A stretch of 26,894 nt of DNA, taken from NCBI GenBank assembly GCA_964581605.1, contig CAZOPF010000082.1:1-26894 (forward strand), given 5' to 3'. Source of the DNA: CAADGU01 sp964581605 (GTDB lineage Bacteria > Chloroflexota > Anaerolineae > Promineifilales > Promineifilaceae). Each line of letters opens with the position of its first letter. The first letter of the stretch is position 1. Below the pieces are notes generated by a model that saw only the letters and a program-made list of their open reading frames with translations, did not search any database and was not told the DNA's origin. This document shows, piece after piece, positions 1 to 7,219 of the stretch. Made by a program: the position numbers and the translations under genes.

Positions 1-195
1 GATGGGGTGAATGTGGCCGCGCTGGGGCTGATGGCGGCCGTCACCTGGCAATTGGCGCAAGCGGCGATAGTGGATTGGTTGACGGCCGTGTTCGCGGTGG
101 TTGCGGCCGTTCTCCTCTTCCGCTTCAAGCTCAACTCCGTCTGGTTGGTGCTGGGTGGGGCGTTGGTGGCGCTCGTTTTCCGTTTCTTGTTATAG
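1..195 (+). CDS. chrA: Chromate transporter, C-terminal end (5' truncated by window)
   Basis: The frame is open from the first base (DGVNVAALGLMAAVTWQL) and ends at a TAG at 193-195. About 64 residues remain, almost all hydrophobic, forming two to three membrane helices with short charged turns such as FRFKLNS. The 'DGVNVAALGLMA..TW' start and 'LLFRFKLNSVWLVLGGA' match the end of ChrA/CHR-family inner-membrane transporters, which export chromate or act as sulfate/chromate antiporters. The true start lies outside the window, so the GTG at 7 is not the start. It could be another polytopic carrier, but the match to the CHR C-terminus is good. Confidence 0.75.
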   Translation, partial: DGVNVAALGLMAAVTWQLAQAAIVDWLTAVFAVVAAVLLFRFKLNSVWLVLGGALVALVFRFLL

Positions 196-197
196 GT

Positions 198-260
198 TGG
201 CAGGTAATAAAGTGCTGATAACAGCGACCTGCCACTTGCCACCTGCCACCTGCCACCTGT
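198..260. repeat. Inverted repeat plus CCACCTG heptamer tandem array
   Basis: TGGCAGGT at 198-205 pairs with ACCTGCCA at 227-234. It is followed by three to four tandem copies of a 7-nt unit (CCACCTG and variants) up to 260. The array fills the gap between the chromate transporter stop and the protease start at 272 and is one of several heptad arrays in the window. Confidence 0.7.
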
Positions 261-271
261 AACATTCGCCC

Positions 272-1555
272 ATGCTCACCCGCCGTCTCACATTTGCCCT
301 CAACGCCCTGTTGGCCGTCGCCCTCGGTTTGCTGCTGTTTGCCCGCGATTGGCCGCCCTTTGGCACAGAGGAGGAGAAGCTGAATGCGATTGTGGCGCAG
401 GAGCAGTTTGATTTTTTGGTGTGGGAGGCCAATGCGTTTGCCGTCAAAGCCAAAGCCGCGTTGACCGGCGGGCATCTCTACCTTGATGAAGCAGACCGTA
501 AACAACTGGTGCTGGATTATCTGGCACTGCTGCGCCGCGCCCAGGAGCTAGACGGGCAAATTAACGCGCTGTATGTGGACCCCAACGTAGCCGACCCGTC
601 CGCCGCGTCCGCCGATTTGCTGGCGGAGTTAACGGCCGTGCGCCAACAAATCACGGCCGTGCAACCCCTGGCCGAAGCGATTGTGCAAGACCAGGTAGCA
701 GCCGTGCTGGCCGACGAGGGCTTTGACATGTTACGCCAGGCGTGGCCGCCTGTCCTCATGCACATGACCCCCTTGCCCACCGTCATGATCGTCTCCCCGC
801 GTGACCGGATTGAACGCATTTACCAGCGCACCCTGGAACCGGGGCTGACCACACCAGGCAAAGAGGAAATGGAAACGGCCGTGACCAACAACCTTGACCT
901 CTCTGCCCTCATTGTGCCCATTGGTGGCCTGGGCACCTACCCGGCCATGGTGCAGGAGACCAGCGACCTCAACTGGCTGGCCGAAGTGACCGCCCATGAA
1001 TGGGGCCACCACTGGATGAGCTTCTACCCGGTAGGCATTTACTACAATGACCCCGAAGTGCGCGTCATCAATGAAACCATCGCCTCTTTGATAGATCGGG
1101 AAATTGGGGCCAAAGTAATTGAACGCTTCTACCCCGAATTGGTACCCCCGGTTTCACCACCGCCGCCACCAGAACCGACCGATGAGGCGGCAGCCACGCC
1201 CACACCACCCACCGAACCAGCGCCGTTTGACTTCAACGCCGAAATGGCCGCCACCCGCATCCGCGTAGACGAGCTATTGGCCGCGGGCCAGGTTGAAGAA
1301 GCGGAACAGTACATGGAAGAGCGGCGGCAGGTTTTTGTGGCTAATGGCTACCCCATTCGCAAACTCAACCAGGCGTATTTTGCCTTTTACGGAGCGTATG
1401 CTGACCGGCCCGGCGCGACCGGCAGCGACCCCACCGGCCCCATGCTGCAAGAGATTCGCGCCCACAGCCCCACCCTACGCGCCTTCATGGACACCATCGC
1501 CCCCATCCGCAGCCGCGCCGATTTGGAACGCATCTGGCAGGGGGTAGGTGATTGA
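272..1555 (+). CDS. Membrane-anchored zinc metalloprotease-like protein (HEWGHH)
   Basis: A 427-residue protein. Residues 1-23 form an N-terminal signal/anchor helix after basic MLTRR, so the rest is probably outside the membrane. An alpha-helical, Glu/Ala/Gln-rich region follows (about 33-160). A zinc-binding motif is visible: H242-E243-W-G-H246-H, then 'INETIASLIDREIG' with E268 as likely third ligand, which is gluzincin-type spacing. Residues about 290-315 are a Pro/Thr/Glu linker ('VSPPPPPEPTDEAAATPTPP'). The C-terminal part has 'LNQAYFAFYGAYADRPG'. The ATG at 272 is preceded by a repeat array with no clear Shine-Dalgarno, but the signal sequence begins exactly there. The substrate is unknown; I infer proteolysis from the motif only. 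Confidence 0.8.
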   Translation: MLTRRLTFALNALLAVALGLLLFARDWPPFGTEEEKLNAIVAQEQFDFLVWEANAFAVKAKAALTGGHLYLDEADRKQLVLDYLALLRRAQELDGQINALYVDPNVADPSAASADLLAELTAVRQQITAVQPLAEAIVQDQVAAVLADEGFDMLRQAWPPVLMHMTPLPTVMIVSPRDRIERIYQRTLEPGLTTPGKEEMETAVTNNLDLSALIVPIGGLGTYPAMVQETSDLNWLAEVTAHEWGHHWMSFYPVGIYYNDPEVRVINETIASLIDREIGAKVIERFYPELVPPVSPPPPPEPTDEAAATPTPPTEPAPFDFNAEMAATRIRVDELLAAGQVEEAEQYMEERRQVFVANGYPIRKLNQAYFAFYGAYADRPGATGSDPTGPMLQEIRAHSPTLRAFMDTIAPIRSRADLERIWQGVGD

Positions 1556-1628
1556 GTGTTCAAGTGCTCAGGTGTTCAAGTGTTCAGGTAAACACGTAAG
1601 CACCTGAACACGTAAGCACATAAACACA
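1556..1628. repeat. Short tandem/inverted repeat array (GTGTTCA ... TGAACAC)
   Basis: Several near-copies of GTGTTCA/AGTGTTCAGG run rightward, followed by inverted copies (ACCTGAACAC, GTAAGCAC). The arms can form a hairpin between the convergent protease and TPR genes. The same ACCTGAACAC words recur at about 16414-16440. It could act as a bidirectional terminator, but no U-tract is evident. Confidence 0.65.
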
Positions 1629-1631
1629 CCC

Positions 1632-2057
1632 TCACGTTTCATCCATCTCCGCCAGAATCTCTCGCAGGAGGGCGACGATGCGTTGGGCTTCCTGGCGGTG
1701 TTCGCGCCAGTGGGGTTGGGCCAGATATTGTTCCAGGTCAGACAGAGCTTCGCGGTAACGGCCGTCCCCCTGCAACATCAACCCCCGATTCAACCGCGCC
1801 GGGGCAAACGCCGGGTCTTCGGCCAGTAGTGCATCCAAATCAGCCAGCGCCTCCTGTGTCCGCCCCAATTCCCGCCCCAGCAAGATGGCCCGGCTCAACC
1901 GCGCCAGGCGGAATGTGGGGTCCACTTCATACGCCCGCGTGAAGTAATGCACCGCCCGCTCATGCTCCGACGCCATCGTATTCTGATTACCAAAATACCT
2001 GTGCAGCCCCCCCCAGGTGTAGAGGCAGTAGGATTTGATGAAGCGCCACTTGCTCAC
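1632..2057 (-). CDS. Small tetratricopeptide-repeat protein
   Basis: A 141-residue protein of paired amphipathic helices. TPR-like signatures are visible in 'ERAVHYFTRAYEVDPTFRLARLSRAILLGREL', 'EALADLDALLAEDPAFAPARLNRGLMLQG' and 'YREALSDLEQYL'. TPRs are protein-protein interaction scaffolds; no catalytic residues are present and no signal peptide is visible. The frame opens with a GTG at 2057 that lies inside the adjacent heptamer array and has no Shine-Dalgarno. An ATG at 1976 (MASEHERAV) is the alternative, but the residues before it (KWRFIKSYCLYTWGGLHRYFGN) look genuinely protein-like. It is on the same strand as trxB, 85 bases downstream of it, and may be co-transcribed. Confidence 0.75.
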   Translation of the reverse strand: MSKWRFIKSYCLYTWGGLHRYFGNQNTMASEHERAVHYFTRAYEVDPTFRLARLSRAILLGRELGRTQEALADLDALLAEDPAFAPARLNRGLMLQGDGRYREALSDLEQYLAQPHWREHRQEAQRIVALLREILAEMDET

Positions 2058-2065
2058 AGTTCAGT

Positions 2066-2142
2066 GAACAGTGAGCAGTGAGCAGTGAGCGGTGAGCAGT
2101 TTTGGGGACACTGCTTACTGCCTACTGCTTACTGCTCACCAC
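2066..2142. repeat. Heptamer array AGTGAGC with inverted counterpart
   Basis: Four to five tandem copies of CAGTGAG/AGTGAGC (2066-2100) face four copies of the complementary unit (ACTGCTT, ACTGCCT, ACTGCTT, ACTGCTC; about 2109-2138), separated by a short spacer. The two arms can form a long imperfect stem. The array fills the gap between trxB and the TPR gene and directly abuts the trxB stop at 2143. Confidence 0.8.
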
Positions 2143-3093
2143 TTATTCTTGCCCCGCCAACCACTTCTCCAGCTCAATAGCTGCGCCAGCGCCCTGGCCG
2201 ACGGAGGTGGAAATCTGGCGGAAGTGTGGGTCCTGAATCTCCCCGGCGGCGTAAATGCCGGGTACGCTGGTGCGGTAATGCTCGTCGGTGATGACGTACC
2301 CTTCGTCGCTCAGAGCCAACTGCCCCACCAGGAACTGGTTGTTGGGGTCATGGCCGATGAAGATGAAAACGCCATCTGTTTCTAACTGGCGAGTTTCCTC
2401 TGTTTTGACGTTTTTCACCCGTACACCCTGCACCACGCCATTGCCGACGATTTCTTCAACCACTGTATCCCAGATGAAGGAGATTTTTTCGTTGGCGAAG
2501 GCCCGTTTTTGCAGGATGGCCCCGGCGCGTAACTGGTCGCGGCGGTGGATGACTTCCACTTTGTTGGCGAATTTGGTCAGGAAGATGCCCTCTTCCAGGG
2601 CGCTATCGCCGCCGCCCACCACCACCACATCTTTGCCGCGAAAGAAGAAGCCATCGCAGGTGCCGCAGTAGCTGACGCCGCGCCCCACGTACTCTTCTTC
2701 GCCGGGCACACCCAGTTTGGTGGGCGACGCGCCGACGGTGACGATGACGCTGTCGGCCAGGTATTCGGCGCTGTAGGTTTTGATGCGAAACGGTGAACCC
2801 GAAGCGGCATCGGGCCGTACTCCAAAATCCACCTCTACTACCTCATCGTACACAAACCGCGCCCCAAAATGTTCCGCCTGTTTGTGCATCACCTCCACCA
2901 GTTCCGGGCCGGTGGGGGTGTGGTCGGGGCTCCAAAAGCCAGGGTAATTTTCCACCTCACCCGTCAGGCTGATTTGCCCACCCAGTTGCATCCCGGCAAT
3001 CACCAGTGGATTCAACATAGCCCGGCCGGTATACAGAGCGGCCGTCAATCCGGCCGGCCCTGATCCAATAATAATCACTCGTTCTTTCTGCAT
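2143..3093 (-). CDS. trxB: Thioredoxin reductase (NADPH, FAD-dependent)
   Basis: A 316-residue protein, the normal length for bacterial low-Mr TrxB. It passes electrons from NADPH through FAD and a Cys pair to thioredoxin in the cytoplasm. Visible are the FAD Rossmann motif GSGPAG (10-15), the redox centre C143-G-T-C146-DG, the NADPH motif GGGDSA (160-165), and a C-terminal FAD-binding stretch beginning AAGEIQDPHFRQ. I chose the ATG at 3093 because GAGAGG lies six bases upstream; the frame extends to a TTG at 3123 without a ribosome site. No thioredoxin gene is adjacent. The redox motif CGTC differs from the commoner CATC/CAVC. Ferredoxin/flavodoxin-type reductases are alternatives, but the CxxC and lengths favour TrxB. 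Confidence 0.93.
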   Translation of the reverse strand: MQKERVIIIGSGPAGLTAALYTGRAMLNPLVIAGMQLGGQISLTGEVENYPGFWSPDHTPTGPELVEVMHKQAEHFGARFVYDEVVEVDFGVRPDAASGSPFRIKTYSAEYLADSVIVTVGASPTKLGVPGEEEYVGRGVSYCGTCDGFFFRGKDVVVVGGGDSALEEGIFLTKFANKVEVIHRRDQLRAGAILQKRAFANEKISFIWDTVVEEIVGNGVVQGVRVKNVKTEETRQLETDGVFIFIGHDPNNQFLVGQLALSDEGYVITDEHYRTSVPGIYAAGEIQDPHFRQISTSVGQGAGAAIELEKWLAGQE

Positions 3094-3253
3094 ACTCATC
3101 CTCTCACGTCTATAACTTTTCAACTGTATGGGATTTTATCTCTCCCCAACATTTTGCCTAATCCAATCATCTCTATAGATAGGTGATAGCCGGTAATTCT
3201 TACACCGCCGTTATATCGGCAGATGAATGAAGTTGCTGAATCCATGCCGATGC

Positions 3254-3694
3254 TTATTCCCAACCGGAAAACCACTGCCCGCCACGAAAGCGCCAATGTG
3301 GAAACAGGATGGGCAGCAAACTTTGTGATCCAATCCAGGTAATAAAAAAAATAGTGAGATAATGAGCGGCAAAACGGCCGTACCCCACCCCCACGGCTAC
3401 CCCCGGCAGCGTCCATCCCATCACCCACAACCCATGCAGCAGCGTCCACAAAAAAAGCCCTTCCCACAAGCCCGCCACCCAGACAAACAGCGGCGGCCAA
3501 TCCCGGTTCCAGCGCCAGGTCTGTATGTAGTTGTACAGCACATCCCAGCCCAGCCCCAGCAGCAAGACATAGCCCAACAGCGCCAACGGTTGCACGCTGC
3601 CATAGAGCCAGGCAAACACGGCCGTAACCGGAATCCCCAACACCGTGAGCAAAAACAGGCGCGTTTGCCAACGGCCGACCAACGTAAATGTCAT
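3254..3694 (-). CDS. Four-helix integral membrane protein, unknown function
   Basis: A 146-residue protein with about four transmembrane helices (near 11-31, 33-52, 65-90 and 92-125), rich in Trp, Gly and Leu, with short polar loops such as 'NYIQTWRWNRDWPP' and a basic/aromatic tail 'FPHWRFRGGQWFSGWE'. I recognise no family. The ATG at 3694 overlaps the end of the upstream FAD-like gene by four bases (ATGA arrangement), so the two are translationally coupled and probably work together. A membrane anchor or partner for the flavoprotein-like enzyme is a reasonable inference. About 160 bases without a gene separate it from trxB downstream; I see nothing definite there. Confidence 0.75.
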   Translation of the reverse strand: MTFTLVGRWQTRLFLLTVLGIPVTAVFAWLYGSVQPLALLGYVLLLGLGWDVLYNYIQTWRWNRDWPPLFVWVAGLWEGLFLWTLLHGLWVMGWTLPGVAVGVGYGRFAAHYLTIFFITWIGSQSLLPILFPHWRFRGGQWFSGWE

Positions 3695-5370
3695 GGTCCC
3701 CCCGTGGGGTCAACCCCCTGCCACCAGCGCCACCACTGCCGCGCCGATTCCCAACCACGCAATGGGCGCAAACCAGGCGCATTTTCCCGAATCAGCACAT
3801 CCACCGACCGCTGCGCCGCGTATTGCAACCCCATAAAACTATCCACCGGTGCATAAGCATTGCCAAAAGCCATCGCCCCCGCCAGAAAAACCTGCCCATG
3901 CCCGTTACGCAACTGTTTCAGTTCAAAATCGGGCGTCACTTCCAGCCGCCCGCTGCTGTTTAGGCGCAATCCATAACGCCCGCTCAGGTCAGCCAGCAGG
4001 GGATGGACGGTTAAGCGGTCATCCAGGCCGGTACAGTCAATCATAAAGTCGGCCACCAGGCGGCGTTCCAGGGGCAATGGCGACTCTTCTTGCAGGTGGA
4101 GGATGAGACGGTCACGGCCGTTGGGCCGCACACACCCCACCTCTCCAAAAACCAGCCGGTACCACCCTTCCCGCCGCCCCCGCGCCACCAACTCCTGCCA
4201 ATCGCGCCGATCACTGGTCGTTGAACCACCCCAGGCCGCCAGCAGTTCCCGGCGTGTTTCCGGCGTTGCGTCTTCCAAAATCACACGCAGATCGCCGCCA
4301 AACGCCGCTTTGGGAAAGTTATACGGCTGCCACTGCCAGTGATGGCGCGTCAGGCGGCGCGCCCGACCATAGGCCGTATCGGCCGTCAACGAAGCCCGCA
4401 GCAAATGAATCACCTGAATATCTTGCCCCGTTGCCTGGCGAATCTCGTCCAGCCGCTGCAAAATACGCGAGGCCACAATACCCCGCCCGCGCAAAATCAC
4501 CATCCCGCCACGCCGTGCCAACTGCTGGTAAATGTGTTCGTGCTTTTCATAAGCCTGCACGAGCAGATGACAATCACCGGTACTCTGGCGGTAAACCTGG
4601 GTTTCCGGGGAAAGCTGTATGGCGGGATGGCCCAGCGCCAGGTGCAGGTAAGGGGCGACGAAACAGTGAGGTGTACGGCCGTCCCGCTCCCCCATCAGCA
4701 TCACCACCGCCACATACCGCCCATCATCTGTCTGGCGAATGGCGCAAATTTCCCCCCGGTGAAACATCTGCCGCCAGCCAATGCGCCGCATCTCCCGTTC
4801 CAGCGCCCGATAAACCGTTTCCGCACGCGGCGCATAATTATCGGCCAGCGCCGTTTCGCTAAAAATCTGCCAGGCGATGCGCCCCGCTTCACCCCACTTG
4901 CCCCGCCGCAGCAGTTCTGCCATTTCCGGCACGGCATAACCGGGCCAGCCCCAGAGATTGTCTGGTCTGGCCCCGGAATCACTGCGAATCCGCTGCTCGT
5001 CGGAGATTTGGGAGTGGCGGCAGAGGCGTTGGAAACGGCCGTAAGGCACCGGCTCATACCCCACCACGGCAATATCGTGTACGGCCGTGCCGCAGATGCG
5101 CAAATAATCCACCCAGGCAAAACTCCCCAACCCGCCGCCCACCGCCAGATACGTCATCTCCGCCACCGACAGCCCACTCTCCCGCAACTCCCGTACCGAA
5201 ACCTGCTTCGCCTGCAAATAATTCGGCAAATCAACCGACTGCACCCCATAGGGAGCCAACCCACCACACCAGGGACAGGCATTTTGTTTAGGTAAATCAG
5301 ACAACTTACACTGGCTACATTTTGCCTCTTCTATTCCATTGGTAGGTACCGACCAGTTTTTACCCGCCAT
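3691..5370 (-). CDS. Zinc-ribbon plus FAD/NAD(P)-binding-fold oxidoreductase-like protein
   Basis: A 559-residue protein. The N-terminus carries C18-x2-C21 and C32-PW-C35, a treble-clef or rubredoxin-like zinc site. A dinucleotide-binding motif (VGGGLGSFAW, about 77-86) follows. Later stretches include 'RGGMVILRGRGIVASRIL' (a second nucleotide-binding-like strand-turn-helix), 'LVADFMIDCTGLDD' and the terminal 'VFLAGAMAFGNAYAPVDSFMGLQYAA', typical of the closing FAD-binding segment of flavoprotein monooxygenases and reductases. The substrate is unknown. The ATG at 5370 is the only start giving the Cys motif; the first codons sit in more AT-rich DNA like the gene upstream. It ends in a four-base overlap with the small membrane protein gene, implying an operon. 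Confidence 0.7.
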   Translation of the reverse strand: MAGKNWSVPTNGIEEAKCSQCKLSDLPKQNACPWCGGLAPYGVQSVDLPNYLQAKQVSVRELRESGLSVAEMTYLAVGGGLGSFAWVDYLRICGTAVHDIAVVGYEPVPYGRFQRLCRHSQISDEQRIRSDSGARPDNLWGWPGYAVPEMAELLRRGKWGEAGRIAWQIFSETALADNYAPRAETVYRALEREMRRIGWRQMFHRGEICAIRQTDDGRYVAVVMLMGERDGRTPHCFVAPYLHLALGHPAIQLSPETQVYRQSTGDCHLLVQAYEKHEHIYQQLARRGGMVILRGRGIVASRILQRLDEIRQATGQDIQVIHLLRASLTADTAYGRARRLTRHHWQWQPYNFPKAAFGGDLRVILEDATPETRRELLAAWGGSTTSDRRDWQELVARGRREGWYRLVFGEVGCVRPNGRDRLILHLQEESPLPLERRLVADFMIDCTGLDDRLTVHPLLADLSGRYGLRLNSSGRLEVTPDFELKQLRNGHGQVFLAGAMAFGNAYAPVDSFMGLQYAAQRSVDVLIRENAPGLRPLRGWESARQWWRWWQGVDPTGGP

Positions 5371-5394
5371 CCATGAATTCCAATTAACAAATGA

Positions 5395-5697
5395 TCATGG
5401 CAATATTGACTTATCTTCAGGAGAAGGTGTAGGTGCCCAAATGAACGGAAATGTCATCAACACATCTTCAGGTCTACAAGTCAACGAGGTTGATCCAAAA
5501 GACAAATCAGGTGACGGGATTTCTGGTTTATCATAAACAGAACCGCCAGATAATTCATAGGGTAACAAGGCGCGAATTGCTATAATAAATTGTTGATCGT
5601 CTTCCGCATACATTCTCAGATCCGGTTTGGAGGAACGCCCAAACAAATCATATATGGAATCTGCCAAAACCCCATTTACTATTTTTTTCTCCACCAC
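5395..5697 (-). pseudogene. Displaced C-terminal part of the frameshifted lipoprotein
   Basis: This 100-codon frame has no convincing start of its own. It overlaps the end of the lipoprotein frame and reads on in +1 relative to it: 'VNGVLADSIYDLFGRSSKPD', '..YAEDDQQFIIAIRALLPYEL', ending 'TPSPEDKSILP'. Deleting one base from the run of seven A (plus-strand T7 at 5682-5688) joins '..LAQGGGEK' to 'KIVNGVLADS' smoothly. I read it as the natural C-terminus of the upstream gene, separated by an indel, a sequencing error or a programmed slip. Base composition matches the upstream part. Confidence 0.6.
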
Positions 5698-6529
5698 CCT
5701 GAGCTAATTCTTTGAGTGCAATCTCTTCAAGCGGCCAGTTACCATAATCGGAAGAGCCATCAACAACGTATCCATAATCATCTTCGGGAACTTCAAGAAT
5801 ATGAATAGCAAGATGCTCAGGGGAATAAGCCGCAAAATCTCCTATCTTAAGTTGCTGTAGCAGCGTGTAAGTATTTGTGAGAGCAGATGAAACTTCTATT
5901 TTTCCGGCAAGATACCCACTCCCTAAAAAATCTGTGAGACCAAAGGCGTTAACCTGATTCCTCTTCCAGCCATTCACCTCAATCCAAATTGGTGTCGATA
6001 GACGGGGGTACAAATTGTTCTGCTCTTCATATTCTGTGGAATCATAGTCCCAGAAGCCAAATTGCTCAATCATATTCATGAGTGTGCAAATTTCCGCTCT
6101 GCTCATCTGTCGCTGTTTCAACCCATCAATAATTAGTTGCCCATCAGCATATAGAATGACATCTGGTGGTTTGCTGAAAGTGTCCCCTACACAAGCATCA
6201 TTACAGTTGTTTGTGTCCAGGCACACCAAGACGGGCCAAGCATTCCAGGTATAGGATCTTGCAAGTTGCTGGGGAGTGATTTGATCCCCTTCAAGCGAAG
6301 CTGATGGAGCGAGGGTAGGCCTGGCTACGGCCGTATGGGTGGCTGTGGGCCGGATAGCGGCAGTAATAGTGGGACGTGCAGTTCTGGTTGGCACGGCCGT
6401 CACAACGGAATTTGCCGGTTCAAGATCATCTGCATCGGGTCTAACTGCGCAGGCCCCCAGAATGGTCATAAACAGGATAATGGTCAGGAATTTTACCACT
6501 TGGATATTCTCTTCGAGAGTTGAGGTCAC
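5648..6529 (-). CDS. Lipoprotein of unknown function, frame broken near its C-terminus
   Basis: The 293-codon frame has a lipoprotein signal ending in the lipobox L-G-A-C. A Thr/Pro/Arg-rich linker follows ('VPTRTARPTITAAIRPTATH') and then a folded region with several Cys ('CLDTNNCNDACVG') and 'ILYADGQLIIDG'. The frame opens at a GTG at 6529 overlapping the mutS2-tail remnant. A second GTG at 6499 (M-VKFLTIILF) gives a cleaner signal peptide and has AGAGAA upstream, so the shorter start is likelier. The last dozen residues (EKNSKWGFGRFHI) look out of frame; see the displaced 5395-5697 segment. GC is lower than in the neighbours. No family is recognised. It is probably surface-anchored. Confidence 0.65.
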   Translation of the reverse strand: MTSTLEENIQVVKFLTIILFMTILGACAVRPDADDLEPANSVVTAVPTRTARPTITAAIRPTATHTAVARPTLAPSASLEGDQITPQQLARSYTWNAWPVLVCLDTNNCNDACVGDTFSKPPDVILYADGQLIIDGLKQRQMSRAEICTLMNMIEQFGFWDYDSTEYEEQNNLYPRLSTPIWIEVNGWKRNQVNAFGLTDFLGSGYLAGKIEVSSALTNTYTLLQQLKIGDFAAYSPEHLAIHILEVPEDDYGYVVDGSSDYGNWPLEEIALKELAQGGGEKNSKWGFGRFHI

Positions 6530-6584
6530 TCCTCGGCGAACTTGACGACGGTCACACCATCACCGCCTTTTCCATCACGGCCGT
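6526..6584 (-). pseudogene. Remnant of a mutS2 3' end (59 bp, second copy)
   Basis: On the minus strand this reads GRDGKGGDGVTVVKFAEE followed by TGA, nearly identical to the last 18 residues of the intact MutS2 (7220-7278: GRDGEGGDGVTVVKFAEE, TAA). The DNA differs at about eight positions, nearly all synonymous (GAT/GAC, GGA/GGG, GGT/GGC twice, GTG/GTC, GAG/GAA, TGA/TAA) with one K/E change. Similarity starts exactly at the octamer ACGGCCGT (6577-6584), whose last base is part of the DUF5615 stop codon. The pattern shows two diverged alleles of one coding end, not a recent slip. Confidence 0.85.
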
Positions 6585-6934
6585 TACTCTGGCATTCGTA
6601 TGCGCAAACGACCCTGCTCTGCTGTGATGATAGCTCCCGATGTCAAGTCAGCCCCATATGTTTGAAGAATGTGCAGGCAAACGGCCGTTTGCTCTTTCAA
6701 AGACATATTCACCAACCGCACAATCCCGACATGAGGCTTACCGTGCAATACGGCCATCATGCCAAAATCCTTATCCAACGTCACCAATACACGCCCCTCA
6801 CGGTAAGCAATGCTCAGAATTTCATCATCACCGGGATCAACCGCCCATGCCCCGCTCCAAACGACCTCATGTCCGGCATCGGCCAGCGGCACAAGCAGAG
6901 AACCCGACATACACGTATCGAGCAACACTTTCAT
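6584..6934 (-). CDS. DUF5615 PIN-like toxin-type protein
   Basis: A 116-residue protein with the DUF5615/PIN-like pattern: 'MKVLLDTC' with D6, 'DPGDDEIL' (D36/D37/E38), then 'REGRVLVTLDKDFG' (D54, D56) and 'PHVGIVRL'. PIN-fold proteins are Mg-dependent RNases, and this subfamily is paired with DUF433 proteins in putative type II toxin-antitoxin modules. The ATG at 6934 overlaps the DUF433 stop by four bases (ATGA), the standard antitoxin-first coupling. The gene ends within the octamer that begins the mutS2-tail remnant, so the module sits precisely between two copies of the mutS2 end. The acidic cluster is intact. Toxicity is inferred from the family and has not been shown. Confidence 0.85.
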   Translation of the reverse strand: MKVLLDTCMSGSLLVPLADAGHEVVWSGAWAVDPGDDEILSIAYREGRVLVTLDKDFGMMAVLHGKPHVGIVRLVNMSLKEQTAVCLHILQTYGADLTSGAIITAEQGRLRIRMPE

Positions 6935-7182
6935 ACGGCCGTCGCCAAAATTAACGGTTCAATTCGCTCTTGGGCAACTGCTTTTCGAGCATACAGCAAA
7001 CAGGCTTGAATATCGGCAGCTTCCAGCCAGGGATAAGCGGCCAACAACTCATCCGGCGTATCACCGGCGGCCAACATCCCCAAAACATGTTCCACAGCCA
7101 ACCGCCGCCCACGTATAATGGGTTTACCGCCAAAAATAGCCGGGTTAATCGTAATGCGTGTCATTAATTCAGTTTCTTGCAT
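6931..7182 (-). CDS. DUF433 antitoxin-type protein
   Basis: An 83-residue DUF433 protein: 'ITINPAIFGGKPIIRGRRLAVEHVL' and 'PDELLAAYPWLEAADIQACLLYARK' are the family's winged-helix hallmark. DUF433 proteins are presumed DNA-binding antitoxins or regulators encoded just upstream of PIN-like partners. The ATG at 7182 has GGAG seven bases upstream. The start lies 37 bases after the mutS2 stop with no obvious promoter in the gap, so transcription may come through mutS2 or from a weak local promoter. The gene ends with the octamer ACGGCCGT (6935-6942) encoding its last Thr-Ala-Val. Confidence 0.88.
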   Translation of the reverse strand: MQETELMTRITINPAIFGGKPIIRGRRLAVEHVLGMLAAGDTPDELLAAYPWLEAADIQACLLYARKAVAQERIEPLILATAV

Positions 7183-7219
7183 GTTCTATCTCCGGATCAC
7201 ATTTTAGCACACAACCATT

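Noticed and set aside
2066..2142. CRISPR-like array
   Set aside because: Units are only 7 nt and directly adjacent with no unique spacers; no cas genes in the window.
3120..3782. Long minus-strand open frame (about 220 codons) over the four-helix membrane gene
   Set aside because: It overlaps the coupled membrane-protein gene in another frame, has an odd Gly/Val/Cys-rich composition and lacks a ribosome site; it is a shadow frame.
4339..5295. 318-codon plus-strand frame opposite the zinc-ribbon flavoprotein gene
   Set aside because: Composition dominated by Pro/Arg/His/Gln, with no domain signature; the minus-strand reading has clear nucleotide-binding motifs.
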